A DNA stretch of 64,000 nt from Haemophilus parainfluenzae (lineage in GTDB: Bacteria > Pseudomonadota > Gammaproteobacteria > Enterobacterales > Pasteurellaceae). The notes under the pieces were generated by a model, which saw nothing but the letters and a program-made list of their open reading frames with translations, had not been told where the DNA came from and searched no databases. The DNA lies in contig NZ_QEPZ01000004.1 in the NCBI RefSeq assembly GCF_003253005.1, forward strand, positions 62,001-126,000, in the 5' to 3' direction. The position numbers and the translations under genes were made by a program. This document shows, piece after piece, positions 1-9,299 of the stretch. Within the stretch, counting starts at the first letter, position 1; each line of letters begins with the position of its first letter.

Positions 1-1747
<1,747 letters not shown>

Positions 1748-2310
1748 AATTGTAAATCATGAAAGATAAAAATGGGGCATAGTCTAGAGCGAATGAGGAG
1801 GAAATACAAGAATAAATCAGCAGATTAAATAGCTCATCATACTAATTAATTTTATGATAAAGATATAAGTGTAACGACTATATCACTGTTATATAAATAG
1901 ATTAACTTATTTAAATTGTTAGAGAAAATTAAGAGATATTATCCTATCTTGGTTTTAATTAGAAATAGGTGGTTACAAACTAGATGACATGCAAGCTTTT
2001 GTTAACTCTTTTGCTCATGATGTTCCATTTTATTATGCAATTTATTGCTTAAGTGATGTACAAAATATCACATTGAGGTTATTAGCTTTCCAATAACTTA
2101 TGTTTCAATGTTACCTACTGGTCAGACATTAGATGTTGCATACTGTGTCATAATGCCAATATTTAAACATTTTGTTATCCACCACTAACGTATCCTACTG
2201 ATTGTTCAAACACTGGATGGTAATAACAACGTGTTTTGTGGTTTTTAGTTTTTGCGAGGCTAAAAACTAATTAAATTTAAGACCATATGAATTTTTGACA
2301 GGATCCAACC
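1748..2310. other. AT-rich gap with a decayed, unidentified coding remnant
   Basis: This 563-bp gap has no intact gene. On the plus strand a frame that reads LEIGGYKLDDMQAFVNSF (about 1960-2020) runs on to a stop near 2097. A shifted frame continues as EVISFPITYVSMLP and LDVAYCVIMPIFKHF and stops near 2188. The two pieces look like one gene broken by a frameshift. The phrase SFPITYVSMLP loosely recalls phage tail-fibre ends, but I cannot name the family. There is no uptake sequence here and the composition is more AT-rich than the neighbours. Confidence 0.35.
2246..2269 (-). terminator. Possible terminator after the HNH gene
   Basis: An 8-bp inverted repeat TAGTTTTT/AAAAACTA (2246-2253 with 2262-2269) lies ~40 bp past the stop of the HNH gene. 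The stem is AT-only with a GC-rich loop, so it is a weak candidate. Confidence 0.3.
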
Positions 2311-3402
2311 TTATTCAAGCCCAATATGCCATTGATATCTAAAAAATAAGTCACTTATTTCTTCACTATTCAATTTATTATGTAAATTCTTTATGATAAT
2401 CGTGCAACAAATAGCGGCCAATGTCTTATTTTTTAATCTATTGTCTAGAATATCTCCTAAGTCTCTCCAGTTTGCACCAAATCCTAAATATTCTATTTTT
2501 TCTAATTTCGTATCATTCAATAAAATTTTAATTTCATCCTTTTCTAGATATATAGGAGCCTGAATGTAGTCGGGAGTAGTTCTCCAAACGTTAATTTTTG
2601 TTTTATCAGAACTACTAGATGGAATAAGAGAATATTCAAGAGCCTCATGTACCAAGTCTGCTAGATTATTTTTATTAATATGACTTCCCATAAAAAAATG
2701 ATAATGTTCCCTAAAAGTATCGTCTAAAATAAACCCTAATAAACTTGAAGTTGTCTCTTGAATTTTATCCATCTTTTCTTGCCATGCTTTAATAGCATAC
2801 TTCTTTTCCACCATATCTATTGTGTCAGCTAATTCAAATGTCTTAATACATTCTTGACAGAAAGGAATGATACAATTGATTAATGGTTTTTTTTGACATT
2901 TATGGAAGTTTATAATGAATTCATCTATTCGTTTTTTATCTATTTTTTTGAAGGTTACATACGTTCCGTCATCACTTATTGATTTTACATAGTCAAGAAT
3001 TAAATCAATTTTTTCTAGTTTATTTTGATTTTCAGGATTTTGTTTCTTCCCCAAATTAGAGCGTGTATCCTCACAGCTTTTTTCTTTCCATTCTTTTAAT
3101 AATTCAGCTGTATATTTATCTGGTTCTCTATCAATCAAGCTTGCACAGTTACTACAAAGCCAGATCCCATTAGATATTGAAGCTCTGTCTTTTGGTGACA
3201 AGGATTCATCATATCTAGGTCCTCCTTTGCTTGCTGCAGTAATGTGGGCAGCTTGACCAATATTGGTAATGTTGTTGTGATCATTTGATTTTGCTGTTGT
3301 AGTTAATACCTGACAATCTGGATTTGAACATCTATAATTAACAGCTTTTGCAAGTATTTCTTTATCCTTGCTTGTAAAGTCATCTCTTTTGTTTTTTTTC
3401 AT
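2311..3402 (-). CDS. HNH endonuclease-domain protein with unknown C-terminal domain
   Basis: A 363-residue protein from the ATG at 3402; the frame extends four codons further to a TTG that is a poor start. The first ~110 residues (numbered from that TTG) form a zinc-binding HNH-type nuclease domain: Cys29 and Cys34 (RCSNPDC), His57 (AAHITA), then NGIWLCSNC with Cys87 and Cys90, then LIDREPDKY and LLKEWK. This HNH variant is common as a front-end DNA-cutting domain in bacterial conflict proteins. Residues ~150-363 match nothing I can name; they are helical, lysine-rich and hold three more cysteines around 180-190. The gene stands alone in an AT-rich pocket between queA and trhP, without uptake sequences, beside decayed frames, which suggests horizontal arrival. 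A DNA-targeting defence role is an inference. No partner ATPase or toxin/antitoxin gene adjoins it. Confidence 0.8.
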   Translation of the reverse strand: MKKNKRDDFTSKDKEILAKAVNYRCSNPDCQVLTTTAKSNDHNNITNIGQAAHITAASKGGPRYDESLSPKDRASISNGIWLCSNCASLIDREPDKYTAELLKEWKEKSCEDTRSNLGKKQNPENQNKLEKIDLILDYVKSISDDGTYVTFKKIDKKRIDEFIINFHKCQKKPLINCIIPFCQECIKTFELADTIDMVEKKYAIKAWQEKMDKIQETTSSLLGFILDDTFREHYHFFMGSHINKNNLADLVHEALEYSLIPSSSSDKTKINVWRTTPDYIQAPIYLEKDEIKILLNDTKLEKIEYLGFGANWRDLGDILDNRLKNKTLAAICCTIIIKNLHNKLNSEEISDLFFRYQWHIGLE

Positions 3403-3797
3403 TTCAATTATCAACTTATAATCTTAAATTTAATTTAAATACTTAAGATAAAATATTTACTTTACAGTTTGATATTCGAAAGCCCTTTAAATACTCTATA
3501 GCTCTGTTTAGCGTAATGGGCAATCCAATAAACTACAAAAAATTGAGTAAATTCTATCACTAGCTATCCAACATTGGTTACATTACATTGTAAAGTTTGC
3601 CTCTGTACGTAAGGTAAGCTATTACCGAGTCCATCTTAGGTTTAGTGGGCGTAACAGGATAGTTTCACTCACATAATATAATCCCTTATTTTTATGTCAA
3701 TAATAATTAGTTTATATATTTTTTCATAAATAATATGAGGTTAATTGATTTTAAAATGGAGTGATTTATATGATTTTGGAGTATCTTTTTAGGACAT
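3403..3797. other. AT-rich gap with short decayed frames on the minus strand
   Basis: About 400 bp upstream of the HNH gene without an intact gene of normal size. On the minus strand there is an open stretch containing TPTKPKMDSVIAYLTYRGK (about 3575-3650). In another frame a 32-codon run starts at a GTG at 3560, contains VVYWIAHYAKQSYRVFKG and stops at 3462. They could be pieces of one frameshifted gene or a very small protein; I do not recognise them. The HNH promoter should also lie in this gap, but I see no clear -10/-35 pair. Confidence 0.35.
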
Positions 3798-3828
3798 AAA
3801 AAAAGCCCTTTCAAAAAGCTGAAAGGGC
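3798..3828 (-). terminator. Rho-independent terminator after trhP
   Basis: An 8-bp GC-rich stem GCCCTTTC/GAAAGGGC (3805-3812 with 3821-3828) is followed on the minus strand by seven Ts (3798-3804). It sits 100 bp past the trhP stop. Confidence 0.85.
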
Positions 3829-3927
3829 AAAATATTTGGAGTCATACTATGAGTTGTTGAATTAACAAATCAGGTATGGGATGTATTATAGTGTATTCAT
3901 TAACAAATGCAACAATTTTTTAACAAA

Positions 3928-5307
3928 TTAATTGTGTGGATTGCGTGTGTTGGTGTTGACCAAGTTACGCATTAGCAACGCATAATCAAGTTGGATGTCT
4001 TGTGGCACATCTAAAAAGACAAAGTGGCCATCGCCGAGTGCGGCTTCCACATTTTCATTTTTTCGATTGAGCATTTTTTCAATTTTAAAAACGATGTTGC
4101 CTTGTGGCGTCATCATTTCCACTTCATCACCAAGCAAGAATTTGTTTTTCACCGCTACTTCAGCCATACCTTGTTCGTTACGTTTACCGGTAAATTCACC
4201 GACAAATTGTTGGCGTTCAGAGATAGAGTAGCCATATTCGTAATTTTGGTATTCATCGTGCGTATGGCGACGTAAGAAACCTTCGGTATAACCACGATGC
4301 GCAAGGGATTCCAACGTATCCATTAAGCTTTCATCAAATGGTTTGCCTGCTGCCGCGTCATCAATGGCTTTGCGATAAACTTGTGCGGTTCTTGCGCAGT
4401 AATAGAATGATTTAGTACGGCCTTCGATTTTTAAAGAATGCACACCAAGTGCGGTCAATTTTTCTACGTGTTGTACTGCACGCAGGTCTTTTGAGTTCAT
4501 AAAGTAAGTGCCGTGTTCATCTTCAAACGCCGTCATTTGCTCATCTGGCTTTTGTGATTCGGTGTAAAGGAAGACTTTATCCGTCACTGCACCTTCGCCC
4601 AAGGTTGGCGCCACATTTTTCACTTCGATTTGTTGAGCAGGATCGATTTTTGGCACGATGTTGCCCACTTCATCCGTAGTGCCTTCTTCCATTTTATATT
4701 CCCAACGGCAAGCATTCGTGCAAGTGCCTTGGTTTGGGTCGCGTTTGTTGATATAGCCAGAAAGTAAGCAACGGCCAGAATACGCCATGCATAACGCACC
4801 GTGTACGAAAATTTCGAGTTCGATATCTGGCACGTGTTGGCGAATTTCAGCGATTTCTTCAATGGATAATTCGCGCGATAAAATCACACGAGTTAATCCC
4901 ATTTGCTTCCAGAATTTTACGGTTGCCCAGTTTACCGCATTCGCTTGTACAGAAAGGTGAATATCAATATCCGGGAAGTTTTCACGCACCAACATGATTA
5001 AGCCTGGGTCAGACATAATTAAGGCATCAGGGCCCATGTCGATGACAGGTTGTAAATCTTTGATAAAGGTTTTGAGTTTGGAGTTATGCGGTGCAATGTT
5101 CACCACTACATAGAATTTTTTGCCAAGCGCATGGGCTTCATCAATCCCGATTTTTAAATTGGCATGATTAAATTCATTGTTACGTACACGTAAGCTGTAA
5201 CGAGGTTGGCCTGCATAAACGGCATCTGCACCATACGCAAAGGCGTAGCGCATGTTTTTAAGGGAGCCCGCAGGGGAGAGTAATTCAGGTTTAAATGGGG
5301 TTGTCAT
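3928..5307 (-). CDS. trhP: tRNA 5-hydroxyuridine synthesis protein TrhP (U32 family, YegQ)
   Basis: TrhP (formerly YegQ) is the peptidase-U32-family protein that, with prephenate and iron-sulfur chemistry, makes 5-hydroxyuridine at tRNA position 34 in E. coli; proteolysis is not its role. The 459 residues match the ~450 of YegQ. The U32 signature is at 166-180 (EIFVHGALCMAYSGRC, with Cys173 and Cys180), followed by RDPNQGTCTNACRWEY (Cys196, Cys200), the cysteines expected to hold the cluster. The start ATG at 5307 has GAGAAC just upstream. It is transcribed alone, ending in a clear terminator. The leader has a small GCTTGC hairpin (5338-5354) of unknown meaning. Confidence 0.93.
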   Translation of the reverse strand: MTTPFKPELLSPAGSLKNMRYAFAYGADAVYAGQPRYSLRVRNNEFNHANLKIGIDEAHALGKKFYVVVNIAPHNSKLKTFIKDLQPVIDMGPDALIMSDPGLIMLVRENFPDIDIHLSVQANAVNWATVKFWKQMGLTRVILSRELSIEEIAEIRQHVPDIELEIFVHGALCMAYSGRCLLSGYINKRDPNQGTCTNACRWEYKMEEGTTDEVGNIVPKIDPAQQIEVKNVAPTLGEGAVTDKVFLYTESQKPDEQMTAFEDEHGTYFMNSKDLRAVQHVEKLTALGVHSLKIEGRTKSFYYCARTAQVYRKAIDDAAAGKPFDESLMDTLESLAHRGYTEGFLRRHTHDEYQNYEYGYSISERQQFVGEFTGKRNEQGMAEVAVKNKFLLGDEVEMMTPQGNIVFKIEKMLNRKNENVEAALGDGHFVFLDVPQDIQLDYALLMRNLVNTNTRNPHN

Positions 5308-5442
5308 AATGTTCTCTTGTCTGATTTCAGGTCAGTAGCTTGCTTTTGGCAAGCCGTATTAAAGGCCTGTATTTTAGGCGGATTTAGGGATTTGTAAAGT
5401 AAAAGTGCGGTTGGTTTTTCGATTGTTTTTTAGGCTAGAAAT

Positions 5443-5469
5443 AAAAAAGGCGAACTATTTGTTCGCCTT
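5443..5469 (-). terminator. Rho-independent terminator after the purine permease
   Basis: A 9-bp stem AAGGCGAAC/GTTCGCCTT (5447-5455 with 5461-5469) is followed on the minus strand by a T run (5443-5448). It lies just past the permease stop codon. Confidence 0.88.
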
Positions 5470-5486
5470 ATCAAGATTGTATTTAA

Positions 5487-6803
5487 TTAAATTGCCCAGC
5501 CGCCAGCATAGAATGCGACAAGGACAATGGCGATGATAATCGTGCCGATGTTGAGTTTTTTCACATCACCACTCACAATACGACCAATCACTAATGCCGC
5601 AAAGCCAAGCATGATACCGGTTACGATGTTTGCCGTTAACACGATGAATACTGCGCAAACTAAGCCGCTCATTGCGCCGACGAAATCATCGAAGTCTAAT
5701 TTGCTTACATTGCTTAGCATTAATAAGCCCACATACATTAACGCCGGCGCAGTTGCATAACCTGGCACTAAGAATGCAAGTGGCTGGAAGAATAACATTA
5801 ATAAGAACAATACGCCGATTACGATAGCGGTGATACCCGTTTTACCGCCTGCGGCTGTACCTGCTGCAGATTCGATATAAACGGCTGCTGGCGCAGTACC
5901 GAATAAACCTGAGAATAAGCTACTTACAGAGTCAGAGGTTAAGGCTTTACCGCCGTTGATGATTTGTCCGTCTTTATCTAATAAGTCAGCTTGTCCTGCA
6001 ACGGCACGAATCGTACCTGTTGCATCAAATACCGCCGTCATCACTAACGCAAAGACAATGGGTAAAATGGCCGGTTGTAACGCACCTTGTAAATCTAATT
6101 GTAAGAAAAGTGAGTTTTCACCAAAGGTTGGCATTTTGAAGATTTGGCCATTGAATGTGACGTTTGGATCGAAGATTAAACCTACGATAGTAATGGCGAT
6201 GATGACCCATAAAATTCCGCCTTTCACTTTCATTTTTTCTAAGCCGATAATGAATGCAAGGCCAATTAAAGACATCATCACAGGGAACGAGGTGAAATAA
6301 CCTAATTTAACCGGTAAACCCGCTTGGTTGCCGACCACTAAGCCTACGCCGTTTGCGGCGATTAAAAGTAAGAATAAGCCGATCCCGATCCCTGCACCAT
6401 GCGCGATGCTTGATGGCAGGTTACGTAAGATCCAAGAACGAATACCTGTCGCAGAGATTAAGGTGAACACTAAACCCATGAGGAATACCGCACCTAATGC
6501 CACAGGAATAGAAACATGTTGACCGATCACCAAGCTAAATGCGGTGAAAGCGGTTAATGAAATGGCACAGCCGATCGCCATTGGCGCATTTGCCCAAAAG
6601 CCGATTAAAATCGAACCAAGACCTGCTACTAAACAGGTTGCGATAAACACTGATTCAGCCGGAAAGCCCGCATCACCAAGCATTTTAGGCACAACAATCA
6701 CGGAATACACCATGGCTAAGAAGGTGGTTAAACCCGCGATGATTTCTTGACGAACCGTTGAACCGCGTTTGCTGAGTTCAAAGGTTTTTTCTAAACTTGA
6801 CAT
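5487..6803 (-). CDS. ghxP: Guanine/hypoxanthine permease, NCS2 family (GhxP-like)
   Basis: A 438-residue inner-membrane proton symporter for purine bases. It aligns from memory almost end to end with E. coli GhxP (YjcD): [20 protein letters not shown] near the start, [16 protein letters not shown] in helix 3, the substrate and sodium/proton motif [19 protein letters not shown] around 265, and [15 protein letters not shown] around 320. About 13 hydrophobic segments are visible. I chose the ATG at 6803 because AGGGGAC lies directly upstream; an in-frame start 24 bases earlier has no such site. A PurR-like operator sits 60 bp upstream, in line with control by purine supply. Adenine permease AdeP is the nearest alternative, but the sequence fits GhxP better. 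Confidence 0.9.
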   Translation of the reverse strand: MSSLEKTFELSKRGSTVRQEIIAGLTTFLAMVYSVIVVPKMLGDAGFPAESVFIATCLVAGLGSILIGFWANAPMAIGCAISLTAFTAFSLVIGQHVSIPVALGAVFLMGLVFTLISATGIRSWILRNLPSSIAHGAGIGIGLFLLLIAANGVGLVVGNQAGLPVKLGYFTSFPVMMSLIGLAFIIGLEKMKVKGGILWVIIAITIVGLIFDPNVTFNGQIFKMPTFGENSLFLQLDLQGALQPAILPIVFALVMTAVFDATGTIRAVAGQADLLDKDGQIINGGKALTSDSVSSLFSGLFGTAPAAVYIESAAGTAAGGKTGITAIVIGVLFLLMLFFQPLAFLVPGYATAPALMYVGLLMLSNVSKLDFDDFVGAMSGLVCAVFIVLTANIVTGIMLGFAALVIGRIVSGDVKKLNIGTIIIAIVLVAFYAGGWAI

Positions 6804-6861
6804 AAAGTCCCCTAGGTTAATAATCAAAAAAAGACGTGCTATTTTATAGCAAATTATTTAA

Positions 6862-6877
6862 AAGTAAACGTTTGCGC
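6862..6877. promoter_or_regulatory. PurR operator candidate upstream of ghxP
   Basis: The 16-mer AAGTAAACGTTTGCGC matches the E. coli PurR palindrome ACGCAAACGTTTGCGT at 13 of 16 positions, including the central AAACGTTTGCG. It lies between divergent ghxP and ppa, about 60 bp before the ghxP start. PurR control of the GhxP homologue is known in E. coli. Confidence 0.65.
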
Positions 6878-6958
6878 AATCGTTTTTTTGTTAGTCTGGC
6901 GGGAAAGTGCGGTCAGTTTTGAGGATGTTTTTCGCATATTTTTTTATCGACTAAAAAC

Positions 6959-6967
6959 TGCTATACT
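6959..6967 (+). promoter_or_regulatory. Extended -10 promoter of ppa
   Basis: TGCTATACT fits the extended -10 form TGnTATAAT with one mismatch. It lies 37 bp before the ppa start; a T-rich stretch with no clear -35 hexamer precedes it, as usual for extended -10 promoters. Confidence 0.5.
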
Positions 6968-7004
6968 CTGAAAGTTTTTAACGTAATCAAAAAAAGGAAA
7001 AACA

Positions 7005-7535
7005 ATGGCTGATTTTAATCAAATTTTAACGCCAGGCGATGTAGATGCTGGCATTATCAATGTGGTAAATGAAATTCCAGAAGGTAGCTGCCACAAAATC
7101 GAATGGAACCGTAAAGTTGCAGCGTTCCAATTAGACCGTGTTGAGCCAGCGATCTTCGCAAAACCAACTAACTATGGTTTCATTCCACAAACTTTAGACG
7201 AAGATGGCGATGAGTTAGACGTTTTATTATTAACTCGCCAACCACTTGCAACTGGTGTATTCCTTGAAGCAAAAGTAATTGGTGTAATGAAATTCGTTGA
7301 TGATGGCGAAGTGGACGATAAAATCGTTTGTGTGCCAGCAGATGATCGCGACACCGGCAATGCATACAACAGTCTTGCAGATGTACCTGCGCAATTAATC
7401 AAACAAATTGAATTCCACTTCAATAACTACAAAGCATTGAAAAAACCAGGTTCAACAAAAGTGACTCACTGGGGCGATGTAGAAGAAGCGAAAGAAGTGA
7501 TTCGTGAATCTATCAAACGTTGGAATGAACGTTAA
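7005..7535 (+). CDS. ppa: Inorganic pyrophosphatase (family I)
   Basis: Splits pyrophosphate to two phosphates in the cytoplasm, pulling nucleic-acid and activation reactions forward. At 176 residues it equals E. coli Ppa in length. It has the family I metal site DEDGDELDVLLLT (~64-76) and the later Asp-rich segment FVDDGEVDDKIVCVPADD (~94-112). The ATG at 7005 follows AAAAAGGAAAAAC, a strong ribosome site. It stands alone, with its own extended -10 promoter and terminator. The N-terminal ~25 residues differ from the E. coli enzyme, as expected for the genus. Confidence 0.96.
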   Translation: MADFNQILTPGDVDAGIINVVNEIPEGSCHKIEWNRKVAAFQLDRVEPAIFAKPTNYGFIPQTLDEDGDELDVLLLTRQPLATGVFLEAKVIGVMKFVDDGEVDDKIVCVPADDRDTGNAYNSLADVPAQLIKQIEFHFNNYKALKKPGSTKVTHWGDVEEAKEVIRESIKRWNER

Positions 7536-7553
7536 TTTTTCATGTTAATGAAT

Positions 7554-7583
7554 AAAAAGGCATCAAATTGATGCCTTTTTATT
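7554..7583 (+). terminator. Rho-independent terminator after ppa
   Basis: The stem AAAAAGGCATCA pairs with TGATGCCTTTTT (7554-7564 with 7570-7580), followed by more Ts and As. A-T tracts on both sides let it work in both directions. Confidence 0.85.
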
Positions 7584-7650
7584 TATCTATGAGCATGAGC
7601 AAAAGTGCGGTCAACTTTGACCAACCCAAAAGTTGGACCAAACTCTTAAC

Positions 7651-8058
7651 TTAGGTTGTTTCAGGAATCTGTGGCAAATTCACGGCTTCCACTGAGCCTA
7701 ACGCTTTGGCTTTTTGATAAAATGCTAACTTGTATTCCAGTAAGTTTAAATAGCGTTTTAATTTAGCAATTTGGCACTTCACATTTTCTGTTTGGCTTTC
7801 AAATAATGCAAGACGTTCGTCAATGGTATCGTCGCCGATGATGGTACATTCCGCAAAACGTTTAATATCTTTTAAGCTCATTCCTGTATTTTTCAAGCAT
7901 TGTAATAAACTCAACCATTGCCAGTCGTTATCTGTAAAACGGTGATTACCGTGTTCATCGCATCCAACGTTAGGCAATAAGCCTTCTTTGTCGTAAAAGC
8001 GTAAAGTGTGGGCAGAGATACCGATTTTTTCAGCAGCTTTAGCGGTGGCGTAAGTCAT
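7651..8058 (-). CDS. nmlR: MerR-family aldehyde-responsive regulator NmlR
   Basis: A 135-residue MerR-type regulator. Residues 1-70 form the winged helix (KIGISAHTLRFYDKEGLLPN), followed by a dimerising coiled coil (~80-120). Cysteines at 54, 71 and 95 fall at the positions I recall from the H. influenzae NmlR, which senses aldehydes and switches on adhC. Its start has a strong site, AAGGAAGGG. Its normal divergent target adhC begins next door but is a pseudogene: the adhC start codon and the intergenic promoter-operator are missing, only about 30 bp separating nmlR from the adhC remnant. So the regulator looks intact but has lost its best-known local target. Other targets in the genome are possible. 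Confidence 0.88.
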   Translation of the reverse strand: MTYATAKAAEKIGISAHTLRFYDKEGLLPNVGCDEHGNHRFTDNDWQWLSLLQCLKNTGMSLKDIKRFAECTIIGDDTIDERLALFESQTENVKCQIAKLKRYLNLLEYKLAFYQKAKALGSVEAVNLPQIPETT

Positions 8059-8087
8059 TTCCCTTCCTTATAAATAAAAAGTTGCAA

Positions 8088-8523
8088 TCTCGTGCGGCGG
8101 TTGCATTCGCACCAAATCAACCCTTATAAATTGTGGAAATTGACGTAGAAATGCCACGCAAAGGCAAGGTGTTAATTCGTAACACTCACACGGGCGTGTG
8201 CCATACTGATGCATTTACGTTATCAGGAAGCGATCCTGAAGGCGTATTCCCAGTAGTGCTTGGGCACGAAGGTGCGGGTGTAGTTGTTGCTGTGGGTGAA
8301 GATGTGTTAAGTGTAAAACCAGGCGATCACGTTATTCCGCTTTACACTGCAGAATGTGGCGAATGCGAGTTTTTGCCGTTCAGGTAAAACCAACTTATGC
8401 GTTTCAGTGCGTGATACGCAAGATAAAGGCTTAATGCCGGACGGCACGACGCGTTTTTCTTATCAAGGTCAGCCGATCTATCTCTATATGGGCTGTAGTA
8501 ATGTGCTAGCAATGTTGGAATAG
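8088..8523 (+). pseudogene. adhC: Broken S-(hydroxymethyl)glutathione dehydrogenase (adhC remnant)
   Basis: AdhC oxidises the formaldehyde-glutathione adduct with NAD. Here only the first third survives. The frame has no start codon (it begins in the equivalent of codon 6, SRAAVAFAPNQPL), then hits a TAA at 8127 where family members have Gln. It continues [24 protein letters not shown] (a zinc-ligand Cys) and [11 protein letters not shown]. At 8370-8374 five Ts replace an expected four, shifting the frame inside GECEF; the second frame carries on with [15 protein letters not shown] and [15 protein letters not shown]. Homology ends near 8499 at MGCS. The tail after that (VLAMLE, stop, REGFYPDIGY) is not AdhC and may be the end of another lost gene. 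Confidence 0.92.
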
Positions 8524-8555
8524 AGAGAAGGTTTTTATCCAGATATCGGCTATAC

Positions 8556-8612
8556 AAAATCTGCACCTTAATTAGTTGATTGCTTAGTTCAACTAATTAA
8601 GGTGCAGATTTT
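8556..8612. terminator. 24-bp perfect inverted repeat, likely bidirectional terminator
   Basis: Bases 8556-8579 pair perfectly with 8589-8612 around a 9-base loop. The stem core is CTGCACCTTAATTAGTTGA. Both outer edges are A/T runs (TTTTTT at 8609-8614 on plus, TTTT on minus), so it can end the adhC-side transcripts and those of the secreted-protein gene at 8631. A 24-bp perfect stem is unusually long for a simple terminator, and it sits at the edge of the inserted block, so an element end is an alternative. Confidence 0.7.
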
Positions 8613-8630
8613 TTGTCTGATGCTTATATA

Positions 8631-9107
8631 TTATTTTACTATTTCAAATGCAAGGTTTCTAAATACATAGTTACCAATTTGCACTTCCATTCCATATTTA
8701 CCAATTGGATCTGATTTACCAAATTTCCAACAACGGGTAATATTTTCTTTATCTTTTGCAATCACATCACCAATAATTAAGAACTCTTTTTTGTCTTCCG
8801 ATGCAGTAACGCTCATTCCTTCAGAGGCAAAATTGGTTGGTGCTGGTGCATAAAATGCTTCAGCAATGCGTACTCGGCCTGTTAATGGCACATTGAGAGA
8901 GCTCCAACAGAGTTGTTGATTTTGACTTCTTGAAATTTGAGTTCCTTTTACAAGGCTGGGTGATTTTGAGCTAACATCATACACATTTAAAACAACTGCA
9001 GGCTGACCATTTATTGGATCTTTAGCAGTAGATGTGGTTTCTGTTTTAGGTGCAGCCATTACACTAGCAGAAATAAGTGCTAATGTTGCAATCATCATTT
9101 TTTTCAT
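8631..9107 (-). CDS. Secreted protein of unknown function
   Basis: A 158-residue protein that I do not recognise. Residues 1-18 (MKKMMIATLALISASVMA, cut before AAP or AP) are a clear Sec signal peptide with no lipobox, so the mature ~140 residues should be periplasmic or released. Two cysteines, Cys67 (QQLCWSS) and Cys126 (TRCWKFG), each followed by Trp, could form one disulfide. The mature part is rich in beta-forming stretches. Its ATG follows the stop codon of yoaH directly (TAA-ATG) and its ribosome site GGAGG lies inside yoaH, so the two are translationally linked. It lies within the block that splits adhC from estD. Confidence 0.8.
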   Translation of the reverse strand: MKKMMIATLALISASVMAAPKTETTSTAKDPINGQPAVVLNVYDVSSKSPSLVKGTQISRSQNQQLCWSSLNVPLTGRVRIAEAFYAPAPTNFASEGMSVTASEDKKEFLIIGDVIAKDKENITRCWKFGKSDPIGKYGMEVQIGNYVFRNLAFEIVK

Positions 9108-9278
9108 TTAATTCCCTCCGTTTGATCTAATTGATTTTGTTGATATTTTTTCTCTTAACTGATTCGCAATAATTTGAATTGCTTGTCCCATACTGATGCC
9201 TTGTTTTGCAAGTTTCTGGATTTCTTCAACCGCTTCTTGTTGTTGCTCATGCTTTAATGAAATTAGTGCATTATCCAT
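9108..9278 (-). CDS. yoaH: UPF0181 family small protein (YoaH-like)
   Basis: A 56-residue protein starting MDNALISLKHEQQQEAVEEI and continuing QGISMGQAIQIIANQLRE, the pattern of the UPF0181/YoaH family (E. coli YoaH: SLTHEQQQKAVERIQ, GMSSGQAI). The function of the family is unknown. It lies just downstream of the truC remnant on the same strand, the arrangement I recall from H. influenzae, and its stop abuts the start of the secreted-protein gene. The ATG at 9278 has GAGAAAC upstream. Short but well supported by family resemblance. Confidence 0.85.
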   Translation of the reverse strand: MDNALISLKHEQQQEAVEEIQKLAKQGISMGQAIQIIANQLREKISTKSIRSNGGN

Positions 9279-9299
9279 TTTGTTTCTCTTTTTGTCTAA

